Shown one piece after another: positions 25,226 through 36,793 of a DNA stretch of 64,000 bases. How positions within the stretch are numbered: position 1 is the stretch's first letter; every line of letters begins with the position of its first letter. The stretch is taken from the NCBI GenBank assembly GCA_964017145.1, contig OZ024848.1, forward strand, positions 1,686,501 to 1,750,500, in the 5' to 3' direction. A program made the position numbers and the translations under genes. This stretch comes from Agrocybe praecox (Eukaryota; Basidiomycota; Agaricomycetes; Agaricales; Agrocybaceae). The notes below the pieces were generated by a model, which searched no databases, was not told the origin of the DNA, and was given only the letters and a program-made list of their open reading frames with translations.

Positions 25226-26183
25226 ATGGAACCCACATTCAAGAAGTCTGCAAAGGCCAAGCCAGTTGTATACCGCCCACTCCCCAAGAAGCTCGAGGGG
25301 ATACAAACAAACGTATGTGATTTAACTTACTCTGAACGAGAATTGAAAGTAATGACCTCGTTATACGCCTCATCATTAGGAAACCCGGTCCCTAACTCAT
25401 ACTTTTCAACAAAGAATGCCTAAAGGTGCTACCCCCTTCCCGTCCCCAACCGTCAATGTTTGGGACAGCTCGCAAGACAGCACGCCCACAAAAACAGAGG
25501 CGTTGGATCAAGGGAATTACAAGAAGACGATGGCCAAGATAGACGTCGAACTCAAGTCGCGTAATCGGCAAAAACAAGTTACCCCTGGGAAAAGCCGGCT
25601 CCTACCTGGCCAGTATACCACTGCCCCACAGTCGGCATTGTCCTATGATCATAGAGAAGGCCAACCATATCAAGAGGAAATTGATTCGCCCGTAGAGTAT
25701 GGTTTATCGACAGAAATATATCCTCCCGTCATTCCAACGAATTCAAATATACCTATAGGCTATGCTAATCATGGCTATGACGCAATGACTTCAACTCACT
25801 ATCAGCCTGGCCACCCGGGAGTATGGCAGAACCCTCCTGGTTTCCATTCAGAATCGTACCTTACAACAGGTTTCCACACTCAAGCACCGGACCATACCAA
25901 TGCCGCTTATTTGGGACCACAAGCTGTGCATTACGCCGAACACCCTCATTTAACGACTTCGCACGGAAGGGAGAACTACGCCCATGACTTCTCTTTCTCA
26001 AACATGCATCCGGCTATTCCGACATCGGTTAACTCGGGTCTTACCTTCCAAGTAAACAATTACGAGACTTCCGTCGAAGCGTATACGACGCACATTCCCA
26101 CACTTCCAAACGGCGGGTCTCATGGCCAATATCCTCCCGCCCCGCACGATTCAACATCTCTGTATTATCAGACAAGATATTAA
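25226..26183 (+). CDS. Uncharacterised low-complexity protein (296 aa)
   Basis: Two exons (25226-25312 and 25380-26183) are joined by a 67-nt intron, GTATGT to TTAG, in phase 0, giving 296 aa. The N-terminus is short and basic (FKKSAKAKPVVYRPLPKKLE). The remainder is rich in Pro, Tyr, His, Ser, Thr and Gln with no membrane segment or signal peptide, for example HGYDAMTSTHYQPGHPGVW. No catalytic motif or known domain is visible. Such composition is common in disordered regulatory proteins, but function is unknown. The start was chosen because the ATG begins the basic block and the intron then keeps frame. The downstream 700 bp contains only AT-rich sequence. Confidence 0.65.
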
Positions 26184-26802
26184 TCGGGATACTAAACTCT
26201 TTTCAGGACTTAACATGCCTTCTGCTATTTAAAGCGTCTTATTTTCGAATAAGTACTTCCCGACAACTCACTGTATTTTATTAGTTTGTAAATTATTGTA
26301 GCACATGGGCGAGTATTTTCACACTCAAGGACAGTCTATATGTATTTATATTTTCCCTCTTGTATACTGTATTACATTAGCATTATCTGTCTAAATCTCT
26401 GTATATATCGTTTATTTTTATTGTAACAGTGCACAACCAAGTGTTCATCCCAAACCTGAATATTGAATATTGATTGAAATTCTATTTTTGACCACCTTAT
26501 GCTTCAGATTTGATTGGCGAGCGGCTTTTCCCGACGGCATCAATAGGAACTTAGACTGACGCGATTTCTTGACCATGTTTCTCTTTTTTCGATATGTCTT
26601 ACAGAAAATATGTCATTAATCTTTGATCCATCGATTGGTCTGGCAAATTTCGATTATTTGAGCGGGAGGTTCACAAAACCGCACGTATGGATAGTTTCAA
26701 TCGGTTTAGTTTGAGCTTGTCTAGCCGTCATTTATGACGCTGAAACCCGATTTCATGCGTCAGGGACAGGCAGTATCCATCTTCTGCAAGTCATTTTTGG
26801 GA
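26184..26802. other. AT-rich intergenic region
   Basis: No gene is seen. It should include the 3' end of the upstream hypothetical gene and the distal promoter of the CON-6 gene. Confidence 0.5.
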
Positions 26803-26810
26803 TATATAAA
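26803..26810 (+). promoter_or_regulatory. TATA box of the CON-6 gene
   Basis: TATATAAA lies 88 bp upstream of the ATG at 26898, within the usual distance for fungal TATA promoters and consistent with a stress- or development-induced gene. Confidence 0.6.
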
Positions 26811-26897
26811 CTGGTCAATTTCAACATCGACACTCACAATTTCTTTTCACCACCCCTTGCATCCAAACGTCCCTCAATCTACTTCCAGTTCGTTGAA

Positions 26898-27438
26898 ATG
26901 CCCTCCAGTGCGTTCTATGAGATTTTCGTACCATATCATTATCTCAATCGTGCTTCCTTTTTCTTCCAGCTACTAAAAACCTTGGAAACGTTGCAGGAGG
27001 TCTTAAAGCCACCCTTCACAATGATAGGGTTTCCGACGAAGCCAAACAGAGCGCTCAAGAGCGCCTCGATAAGATGGGAGGTTCCAATGAAAGCAGTACG
27101 TATATGTCACGATTCTTCTATTCTGTTCTAAAATTGTCTTCCACGCAGATGCCTTTGACGCCAATATTGCCGGTGCGTTCCTTAATTCGATGTGCCGTCC
27201 CTTGACTCACTATAATGTATGTCTAGACGACGAGGAATTTCAAGATACGTCGAACACCGACTCCATACAGTCTGGTGCAAAACAATCCCAGGTTTTAGGT
27301 GGATACAAGGCGACTTTGAAAAGTGAGTTATTTTTTCTTTCACTTTAAACGCTCATTATTGAGTTTCCTCCAGACCCGAAGGTTTCTGATGAGGCCAAAC
27401 AACACGCTCGAGATATTTTGGATAACTCCAATGCTTGA
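26898..27438 (+). CDS. Conidiation-specific protein 6 (CON-6) family
   Basis: Five small exons (26898-26907, 26970-27095, 27149-27172, 27227-27322, 27374-27438) sum to 321 nt, encoding 106 aa. The protein contains two copies of the CON-6 motif: NVAGGLKATLHNDRVSDEAK near the N-terminus and LGGYKATLKNPKVSDEAK near the C-terminus, each followed by an Arg/Gln-rich helix. CON-6 was first described as a conidiation-induced protein of Neurospora; homologues in basidiomycetes are induced by stress or development and their biochemical role is unknown. The first exon codes for only three amino acids plus one base, and its donor GTGCGT was chosen because it alone gives the correct phase. A TATA box lies 88 bp upstream. 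Confidence 0.92.
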
Positions 27439-28642
27439 GAACATGATATACTCAACGCCCTCGACTAGATTGTTTATTAAACGTTTTGTGTCTTGTAATT
27501 GAATACTCAAATGTGTATTGAAAACTTGTGTCATGTAAAATATATGGAGTTTTTTGTTTGCCTTATTGCAACTAATCCAAAAACAGATAGAAAGTGTAAC
27601 CGTCTACGATTCCCATATTTATTAGGCTAAACATCTTCGAGGGCGAGGATTATTAACGAGTTTCCCGTTTCTTACTCGGTTTAATGTAAATTTAACGTGG
27701 CTGTCAGCATTGAATTATCAACTTGAAATCTCATTTTTATTCCCACCGACCTCATATCTGTGAAAAAGCACTTGAAGCTTAAATCCGTCTGCTTCAATGC
27801 ATTCATGAAGGAAAATAACCTCCATCGATACGTAACCGAATTAAGAACGTAGGCGAGGATTTCCTCCTAATTATTATAAAATAAAGGAACGGGGAATAGA
27901 TAGTTACGCGGAATTCTACACGAGCGCAAATTTTACCTTCCTTGTCGTTATATATCAAAATTAAATGCCACTTGTCACTTTTCAGTATTATGCCAGTTAA
28001 TAAAATTTTAGAATGTCGCACTATGTAGTCCATCCTTAATATTTAATACTTATGCTTTGGACGTTTCAATTCATGCCTCAATCTCAAGCGCTTGAGCTCC
28101 TGTCTCTCAATCTCGTGATCTCTCGTGATGAGGTGTTCATTGTGACCGAAGGATTTGAAAATGTGATGGGTGTCACCGTGTCAAAAAAACATTTACCCAC
28201 TAGTACTCAGTACTCATTAATCATTGCCGACGCCGATGACAACGAAAGCAGGGCGATTTTTAACATGGATCTGCGGTTGATAGATGTTGTGAAGGACCAT
28301 CAGCTTGAATGTCTTTGGTTTGAGAGACATTAGCCCAGCATCGAGCACCTACCTGTTACACCACTCTGGCTTTGGGCTCTGTTCTAGTACTTCCGCTGGG
28401 TTAAAGTTGACTCGGAAGCTGGCCGTAAACTCAGGAGTACGGTATACCTTTTGTGCGGACGGTTTATAGTCCAAGAGGTGAGTGAGTCCTTGATTGAATG
28501 AAAGACTACTTGCCAGCTTGATTGACCGTCCAATCAGCCTTAGATTCCTTCTATTGCCCGTAGGTCCATTTAAGAGCTTCGAGCTCGGAAATGTGTTATC
28601 GACGCTCTTGTCTGCCCCGGAGAAGATAGCAAACAGAATACA
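27439..28642. other. AT-rich stretch 5' of the kinase-like gene
   Basis: A 93-codon plus ORF at 28052-28333 may be an N-terminal exon of the kinase-like gene to the right, but no splice chain could be confirmed. The rest (27440-28050) is AT-rich with no coding signal. Confidence 0.4.
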
Positions 28643-30540
28643 ATGAGTTATTCACCAACCGAAGATAATCGTCTTACCCTGACGCCTGTCAAGTCTTATG
28701 TGCCGAAAGCACAGAAAACGAGGGCCACTAATCGAGAAATGTCCATTCTTGCATTCATATCGTCAACCAACGGCATGTGTCCTTTTCTCCAGAGGGTCGA
28801 CGTTCATGAGGAGGGGGTGAACGTAGTAGGTGTCACTTGCATTTCAATCTAATACGCCATTTATCTGACGGACTTTGCTAGGCCAGCTATCCGACCAGCA
28901 TCGCTCATCCAAAAGTCGCAGAAAGATTTTGTCTTCTTCAAGACACTTCTCGAGGTTCGCAAATATTTGTATCTAGCTCAGAGTATAGCTTACCTATGCC
29001 CACTTTTAGAAGCCAAAGTTTCCGCCCTGCGCATACTGGCAGCTGAACTATCTGTTGCCATATTATTCCTTCACCAGCACGGAATAGTTCATCAGGGTGT
29101 CAAGCCTGCAAATGTTATGATTTCGCAGGATGGCCACGCCATTCTGGGCGATTTCGGTGCATCGAGGATGTTGCCCGCTCCCGGTGGATTGCCCAGATGC
29201 ATGTCTGTCAATAGGCTGCACGTCTCGTCGGAATGCGATAGAGATGGCCTGGATTTCGGAAGCATCAATCTACAGCCTAATGATAACCTTACACTGACAC
29301 CTTTCTACACTGCCCCTGAAGTCCTGGACAGGAAGCCGGATGCGCCGCTTGAGTACGATGAGAGGGTGGATTGGTGGAGCTTAGGATTGACTTTGTATGA
29401 AATGGTCGTCGGCATCAATTCTTTCAGTTATTATACCAGTCTTCCACAAGAGGTCCAGAAGATTGATCCAAAGTTGTATGATCTACTCGGATCGGTAAGT
29501 ACACTTCTGTTCGCCTCAAATTATTCCTGACTCAATGACCAGCTTTATAGTTGCTCACTCGGGAGGTTAATGAGCGCCTATGTGGGGTTGATGTTCAGAG
29601 GCATCCCTTTTTCGATCCTATAAATGATTCGTGGGATGATATCAAGGCTCTCAAGCATCCGCCATGTCTCTACCCACCTCGTATTTCTTTCTTTGCTCCA
29701 AAGATATCGCGAGAGGCGCATATCGACGACAAACTGCGGAGACAGTCTGTTTTAGGAGAGTCCCAGAATTTTGGGAGTGTTGTTATCCTACAATCAAGCA
29801 CTCCCTATCGCCCAAGTTCATCGAACCCATCGAACCCTCGAAACGTCTTTCGTGACTTGGATATCCGTCATACACGGAGTAGAAGTCATATTTTCCCCGA
29901 CGCAGATGCTAAAGACGACGGAACGCGCGGAAGCGTCATCATTTTGCAAACTTTTTCTACAAAGAGGACCGTTGGCCCCGGTGGTCCGAACCACCGAAGA
30001 GCCTACTCTGGGGGCCACGAGAATAGTAGTCCCACTCCCACTTTAGATTCATCGGTTCGTGTGGACGGGATCCCTTCAGAATTGGACATGAACGGAAAGT
30101 GTCCTCATACCTTGCCTGTGACAACGTCGATCGTCACTCCACCTCAGAAAATCACGGACGAGACACAAGATTTTGAGCAGAGCTTCAATGACTCCGGCTT
30201 AGAGTTTCCCGTAGGAGAGCTTGCGACAGGTTGGGCGTTTAGGAAGCGAGACAATATCGCAGAGTCATCAAGCCCCAAGTTGCAGTCACAAGAAATCATG
30301 TCCCCATTCAAGCCTATCCAATCATCCCTATCACTTAACGATTCCTTATGGACGTTTGAAGAGAACCTTACCATCTCTATGCTTCGGGCAAGGGTTCCCA
30401 ATCAACCAGGAAGCTCGGGCTGCAAGGCAAGGCGTCGAGTAAGCAGTGTTCGACGTATCGCGACCGCCTCGGTACGATTTGTTAATGCGATCAAGAAGCG
30501 TCTCATCCCTGTTTCTACTGTACGAAATCCGCGTTGGTGA
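28643..30540 (+). CDS. Protein kinase-like protein with an altered catalytic loop
   Basis: The clear part is the C-lobe of a Ser/Thr protein kinase. The catalytic loop reads HQGVKPANV in place of the usual HRDLKPxN, so the catalytic aspartate is glycine here. It is followed by a normal DFG (GDFGASRM), an APE-type motif (FYTAPEVLD) and VDWWSLGLTLYEMVVG. The intron at 29495-29550 is well supported. The N-lobe is less clear: SYVPKAQKT (possible VAIK lysine) and NREMSILAFI (possible C-helix Glu) lie in 28643-28852, but the junction to the C-lobe is unresolved. After the kinase there is a 250-residue Ser/Pro-rich tail with two similar GSVxILQ segments. I infer a pseudokinase or a decaying copy; the APE motif and tail are otherwise well kept. 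Confidence 0.65.
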
Positions 30541-30889
30541 TCTTTGTCATGCATAACTTGTGTGCCTCTCTTTTTTGTTCGTATTCTTTGAATAGTCTTG
30601 TCTTTTCCAGAAACCAGTTTTTAATGCACGATTCTCGTTAGGACGCTCTTATCCTCGTCTAGTCGATCGTGCATGCAGTAAATGAGACGCATATTTCTGT
30701 CCAATCTAAATTACATTATGGATGACCAACCAGCCCGTCCCGCATTCACCCGAATGCTCCTTGATTCAAAACTGGTATATAAAGCCTCTGGATTTTCCAT
30801 TATGACGCTGTTTCATTGCCGTTCCAACCTTTTAATAACGACCTTCGAGTCGGAGAGTCATCGCACTCCTCTGCTGTTGCTTTTCCATA
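30541..30889 (+). promoter_or_regulatory. Promoter region of the NADH dehydrogenase gene
   Basis: A TATATAAA element lies at 30776-30783, about 107 bp before the ATG at 30890. No gene is seen in this interval. Confidence 0.5.
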
Positions 30890-33225
30890 ATGAATCCCTC
30901 TCATCTAATACAAAGCCGCAGTGCCATCGCACCTGTGGCGCGTACATTTTGCCAAATATCACAAACGCGTCAATTTAGTTTTATTCCGCCAAAAGGAAAG
31001 GAACGCGTCGTCATCCTAGGATCGGGATGGGGAGGTTATAATGTACTACGCGGAATCGACAAGAAAAAATGGGGTGAGCTCGATGTATTACCACCAAAGA
31101 ATTCTGTTAACTCCCTTCCTTTAGATGTTACAATAATCTCACCAAATAATTATTTTAATTTTACCCCACTGCTTGCTGGAACAGCAGTTGGAACACTAGA
31201 GTTTAGATGTGCAATTGAACCAGTAAGTTCCTTTTTTCTTCTGAAATAAGGAACATACATCTCATAGCTTGAAGGTTCGGCGCTATACCCCCCAGGTCGT
31301 GAGTGTGTTTGCGTGATATTTAAGATAGACATATCTGAGCTGTCCAAGGCTTATTACCAAGCTTGGTGCGACGAAATTGGTATGCATGTATTTTCTATCA
31401 GATCTTAGAGTAGCACCAACGTTTTTTTTGCCCTAGATTTTAGTCGGAAAATGCTTAAATGTGTTCGTATTCATGTCTGGATGACAAAAAAAGACATCAA
31501 CATCTCACCATATTAAATATAGACACCTGCGACCCGACGGATTGACGCTGAATCGACAGGCAATCTTGATGTATTGCCTTCTAATCCTGGACCACCTTTC
31601 ACCTTGCATTACGATAAATTAATCGTTGCAGTGGGTGCTTACTCGCAAAGTAAGCTTCGAACACGATTGATTTATTCTTCTGATAATCATTATTCACACG
31701 GCCTCTTCCAGCATTCAATATCCCAGGAGTCAAAGAGCACGCCCATTTCCTCAAAGACGTAAAGGACGCGCGAAAAATCAGAGGTAGAATCATAGAGTGC
31801 TTTGAACAAGCCAATCAGCCGTTCGTTTCTGATTCTGAACGTCGGAACCTTCTCAATTTTTGTATCGTTGGTGCGTACTCCTGTCCGGATCGGCGTCCCA
31901 CCTTTAGCTAACCAAATGCTCCATGCAGGTGGTGGCCCGACTGGGATCGAGTTTGCGGCTGAACTGCACGACTTAATTCACACTGACATCAATAATCACT
32001 ATCCTTCGCTTGCAAGATTATCAAAAATAACTATCTACGATGTTGCCCCAAATATTCTAGGGTCTTTTGACCAATCTCTTAGAAGGTAAGCTGTTGTTGT
32101 AACACTACTGCAATGTTACGATTTATCTGACATCGTATATAGCTATACTGAGAAAACATTAGCACGCGAGGGTATTCGTGTCTTAACTAATCATCACGTA
32201 GAGCGCATCGAAAAGGTAAAGGCGCCATATGCACACAGATCTTCGAGTAACATTTATGAAATTAAAACTGCGCATAGGGTAAAATGATCGTCAAGGAAAA
32301 GGGAGAAGGCGTGTCCTTATGAGACTCTTCGACTAACTTCTTCTAACTTGTATGTTCAGTACCGTTCGGTCTCCTTGTTTGGAGTACAGGTCTGTCACCG
32401 AATCCCCTTGTCAAGTCCGTCTCTATTGCGAAAAAGGACGAACACAAAACGAGGTAAGGAAAGCTACTCGCGAATTAAATGACAACTCACTGGACGATAG
32501 CTTGATTACTGATGGCAACCTCAATGTGATTATGGAAGATGGGAAACCAAACCCTGATATCTGGGCCATTGGTGATGCTGCGCAGGTAGACGGTGCACCC
32601 CTACCTGCCACTGCACAAGGTGGGCCAATACCATTATTGATGCTGTAAGGGCCCAATTGACCTGTCCTTCAAAGTTGCTGCTCAAAAGGCGAAATACATG
32701 GTCAAAAAGATTAACAAGCTCGCCAAAGGCCAAGAATTCCCCGTTCCATTCGAATTTCACAATCAGGGCAGTCTGGCTTACATAGGAAATTGGCAAGTCT
32801 AGCCTCATCCATGGATATTCTACCGCCCCACAGACTGATGGATGGATACGCAGGAAAGCAATATATGACAAGCCTTCAGAAAAGGGACCCGATGAATTCA
32901 TGAGTAAAGAGACTGGTAGGCTTGCATGGCTGCTTTGGCGTTCAGCGTACTTTACCATGACGCTGAGTGTTCGGAATAAGTGAGTCCCACAGTCTTAACC
33001 ATGAGGAAACAAACAGTGGACTGAATGGGCTGTCTCAGAATACTTGTTCCTGCCTATTGGTTCGTTTTGACTGCTTCGCAGGGCACAGTGAATAACTACT
33101 GATTTATTGCTGCAACTTCTTTAGGTTCTTGAATTGTAAGTACCGCTCAACGGCCTTTTCTCATTATTTCACAACACATCAATGGTGCTTCAGGGATATT
33201 TGGACGCGACCTCACACGTTTCTAG
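30890..33225 (+). CDS. Type II (alternative) mitochondrial NADH dehydrogenase
   Basis: A single-polypeptide, rotenone-insensitive NADH:ubiquinone oxidoreductase that feeds electrons into the chain without proton pumping. An N-terminal basic, Ser-rich stretch ([11 protein letters not shown]) looks like a mitochondrial presequence. The first dinucleotide fold is [15 protein letters not shown], the second [17 protein letters not shown], and [19 protein letters not shown] is the FAD/quinone signature. The C-terminus ends [11 protein letters not shown], typical of the family. The gene has about 13 exons, including exons of 21 nt (31275-31295), 31 nt (31349-31379) and 26 nt (31437-31462). Two introns begin with GC: 32309-32359 and 32793-32853; both are required to keep the conserved [10 protein letters not shown] and GNWKAIYD. 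No EF-hand is present. I consider it intact. Confidence 0.9.
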
Positions 33226-33425
33226 TCTGGAGAAATGGTAATTTTATTAGTACAGAACGATATAGACCTGCTATGGACCTTCGGGAGACGTAATTGCAGA
33301 GTAATAATAATACGTAAAGCTATCCTAATCATCACAGTAGCACACTTGTAGCCACCACCATCGCCACTTCTTTCAATATATTCATCACAGTGCAGACACA
33401 AATGCCATCTTGCGCGAGATATCCT

Positions 33426-34385
33426 TCACTGTTTGTACTTTGAGCAAGACAACGACCAAATATCCAGAAGGAACACACCATCAAATCGTTCAACATCCGA
33501 ATCATCCACCATTCGGATGGCCTCGACACCCTTCCAAAAACCATCAGCGAAGTTACTATGTCTTACGACAATAGCCTCACTGACACCATGACCTTGCAGA
33601 TCCGCAAGGATGCTCTTCCACTCGTTATCCAGATTCTTCGTAGCTTCGAATATCCCTTCCTTGCTGACTCCCACATGGGCAACATGCTTGAAAGAATGTG
33701 GTGCAGGGGAAGAGATCATTGAACGAGAAATGTTGCTCGTCAGCGACTTGGATCTGACGGTAGAACTTGACTTTGAATTTTTTGCTTTTTTGGGTGGGTC
33801 TGCGATGGTGATTGTCGGAAGGAAATTAGCGTATAAATTTATGTGTGGCGCTGTGCGAGAGATTGAGACCCACGACCATTGTATAATCTGTCCGAAACCT
33901 TCTGGCCGAACAGCGACGCTTCATCGTCATCATTAAAAAGGAACCCATATCTTCTGGTCTACAAAAGTAGCATTGTATTAGATCATCTAAACCTATATCT
34001 GAGATATGATAATTAACAGACGTACCCTGCCTTGGAAAACATGGAAAAATGGTCTGTCCACAGAATACTGGAAGTTCTCGGGGAATTTGAACATCCACAC
34101 CGTCCTTCCAGTTTCATCGTCGGCAAGGCGGAACCAATGTCGTTCTGTCTCGCTGATATCTAGAGCAGCGGTGTTGGGCGTCTCGATGTCGCGCCCGAAT
34201 GTAAGGGTGCCCTTCCAGCGAGAGTAAATCCATTGGCTGTCCTTGGTGTTGAGTTTGGTATGATACACACGAGCACCGGCCATAGCTAATACAGCATAAG
34301 GACTCTGTTCGAGTCCGGAGACCGACCCATCCCTTTCAACGCCTCGAGGGTTGGAGACTGGGATGAAGTTATGGTCCGTGGACAT
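33426..34385 (-). CDS. Short WASP-like protein: WH1 plus CRIB, no VCA
   Basis: Exon 1 (34385-34026) encodes a WH1/EVH1 domain: YAVLAMAGARVYHTKLN, GTLTFGRD, HWFRLADDETGRTVWMFKFP and FFHVFQG. Exon 2 (from 33958) finishes it with RYGFLFNDDDEASLFGQKV. Exon 3 (ending 33426) carries a CRIB/GBD motif, HSFKHVAHVGVSKEGIFEA, followed by the adjoining helix DNEWKSILADLQGHGVSE. WASP proteins normally continue with proline-rich and VCA segments that bind actin and Arp2/3; here the ORF stops about 60 residues after CRIB with no such sequence. The protein is about 260-270 aa. The splice between exons 2 and 3 is ambiguous: a phase-2 junction near 33870/33775 keeps frame. An ATG 18 codons upstream (34439) is an alternative start. 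It may act as a Cdc42-binding regulator or competitor; this is inference. Confidence 0.8.
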
Positions 34386-34439
34386 GATGGCGCTGCGAGG
34401 AAGATAACGAAGATACCAAGTATGCAGTAAGCTATACAA

Positions 34440-35155
34440 CGCGCAAGAAGATAGTATCGCGTCTGCAGTGCTTTGGCTGGATCCTGGTATGAATCAACAA
34501 CGGGTCAAGCTTTCAAGGAGGAAGATATAGCCAGAGATCTAGGACACAGAAGAACGAAGGGCTAGCATGATGATATCCCTGGGGGTATTTTCAATGATCT
34601 CGCCGCAAGGGGCTCCTCGCACCTTACACGCGGTAGATAGAGGTGTGGATATGATTGAATCGGTATCATAGTATATCCAGGCAGGCAGGCAGATTGAAGC
34701 CATACCACCAGCCACTAGGCGAATCTGCAGGTCAGGGGAGTCGATATATAGAATTTGTTCCGGATGCGTGTCGGCATAGTTGGGTGGGTCAAAGTCCTTT
34801 CGGGTCGATCACTCCTTATTGGTATCAAGAAGGACAATACGTGACGCCTCATGGCAAACGTGAAGCGGAATATTGAATAGTGTGATTGATATTCTCCCTC
34901 CTTCAACAACGGAGATGGCGTCGTCCATGGGAGTCTGAGACAGCATGAGCCCTTGCAGCAGTTCATTTGACGGTGCTTCTCGAAGGCATTTGGGGTTTCG
35001 TTTCCGCCTCGAACTTTGAGGGAGCGAGACCTTGACGCAGATTGCATACAGGAAGTTGCACGGTCTAGAACGTGACGCGAAACCAAGTGACACCATAAAT
35101 ACGCCATTTATTCAATACTTAAGAGGTTAGAAAATGCTTAAAATACAGGTCAGAT
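34440..35155. other. Intergenic, no firm gene
   Basis: Minus-strand ORFs of 130 aa (34715-35107) and 95 aa (34809-35096) overlap in different frames and show no known domain. The left part should be the promoter of the WASP-like gene. Confidence 0.4.
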
Positions 35156-36793
35156 TTACAACTTGTTATTACCAAAACTCAAAGCAGAATAGATCAATTC
35201 CTCGAGTTCGAGCCAAAAAGTATTAGTGTCGATGTCACCTTGAGGAGTGATCTGGACTCCGAAGACCACAGCAATACCGCTCGTCGGGTCAATAAAGTGT
35301 TGAGTTCCTGCCCATCCTCCCCCTGAATTTAATGGAATCAATAATTTAAGACCATTTGAAAGACCAAAGCTTACAAAAAGCACTTCCTTGCTTACGGCGG
35401 TTTGGCCAGTCTTTGGTTACAAGCGCCATTGTGGTGCCCCATTGAAGACCAGGAGCCATAATTAACTCTGAGAGAGATCTCGACCCCTTCTCGGTCAATG
35501 ATGGTGCAAACATTTCACGAACAGTAGCCGTGGATAGAATTTGATTGGGAACAGATAAACCCGCTAAAAAAAATTGCAATGATTAGCGCCTGAAAAATGG
35601 AAATTGGTGCGACGTACCATTAATTTGCATAAGATGACGGAGTAGCTTGAGATAATCCCTCATGGAACTATATAAACCAACACCCCCTAAATATAAACTG
35701 ACTACGAACAAACGTTATATATTACCAACTCAATCTCAATGATGAAACTCACGTTTATCAGGATCCCGCTCCATGATTTCAAGCTGACTCGCAAAGGGAT
35801 CAAGCGAGTTATTAGAAGGGTTGCGATAAACCAGATGAACGAGACGCTGGCGTAATTCAGGTGTCAAGCGGAAAGAGGTTTCCATGTTCAACGGATCAAA
35901 TATGTGTTCCTTGCTGGGGGAAAATGAGATCAGGATGGATCCATGGTGTTGATAGGTATAAGATTACCAGAATTGCTCGAACGTCTGACCCGTTACTTTC
36001 TCAACTAAGAATCCCATCACGTCTGCACTCCATCCATAGACAACTATGAACAAGATTTACATCAATACAACTTCATAAATTATAAAGATATCTTACAATC
36101 GGTTCCGGGCTCGAATTTGATAGGCACACCTGGTAAATCACGCTAATGACCCGAGCCATTATGTTTTGAACATGCTTTCTTCGGTATAAAAATGCAAACC
36201 TGAATAAGGCCAAAAAATTGGGAAATGGGATCCTCTGCAGTGTGCATAGCTTTGTCTGTATATCCAATAGGAAGGCTACTATCCGCAGAGAGTGGATAAA
36301 ACAAGCCACTCGAGAAATTGAGCAAGTGCTTGACAGTGATGGCAGTTTGCGCAGGCGTGTACACCGTCCTTGACTTGATGATGACGGGGTTGCGTAACTG
36401 TGGGAGGTAATCCCCGACTTCCGTATCGTATGTGACCTTTCCTAGCTCTACTAGTTTCAATAAAGCTAGCTAAATACTTGATATTATTAAGTTATCGATT
36501 TCAGAAGGGAAGCTACTTACAGAAGCGATCATCTTTGTCTGGCTACAAATCCAAAAAACACTATCCGGGTTCACTTCCCCAGTTCCCGAGTCTTCGATAT
36601 TGCTCTGTCCTCCACCATTGAAATAGATTTCTTCGTCCATGTTCGTTATTCCCAAGATGAAGCTAGGTAATTTCTTATCCTTGATGGCATTCTTCTATAC
36701 AAGAGGTCAGAAATGATAGATTTCCTTGGGCGGGATGATACTTGCGATGCGCTCGTCCAAATAGAATTTTGCCTTTGGATTCAGGGTAGTCAT
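35156..36793 (-). CDS. Class-C beta-lactamase-like serine hydrolase
   Basis: This gene belongs to the serine beta-lactamase/transpeptidase-like family (EstB, LACTB relatives), which in fungi act as esterases or peptidases rather than antibiotic-resistance enzymes. The first exon (36793-36746, 16 codons) joins 36694 through an intron with donor GCAAGT. The nucleophile motif SxxK is SQTK at about residues 67-70 (VFWICSQTKMIAS). The second motif region is FVYGWSADVMGFLVEKVTG with the tyrosine at the expected place, and near the C-terminus there is GGWAGTQHFIDP followed by GIAVVFGVQ. Further introns fall at LIQ/RDLPGVPIKFEPGTD, at two central sites and at SAF/WGGWAG. No signal peptide is seen. 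The reading frame appears intact to TAA at 35156-35158. The substrate is unknown. Confidence 0.88.
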
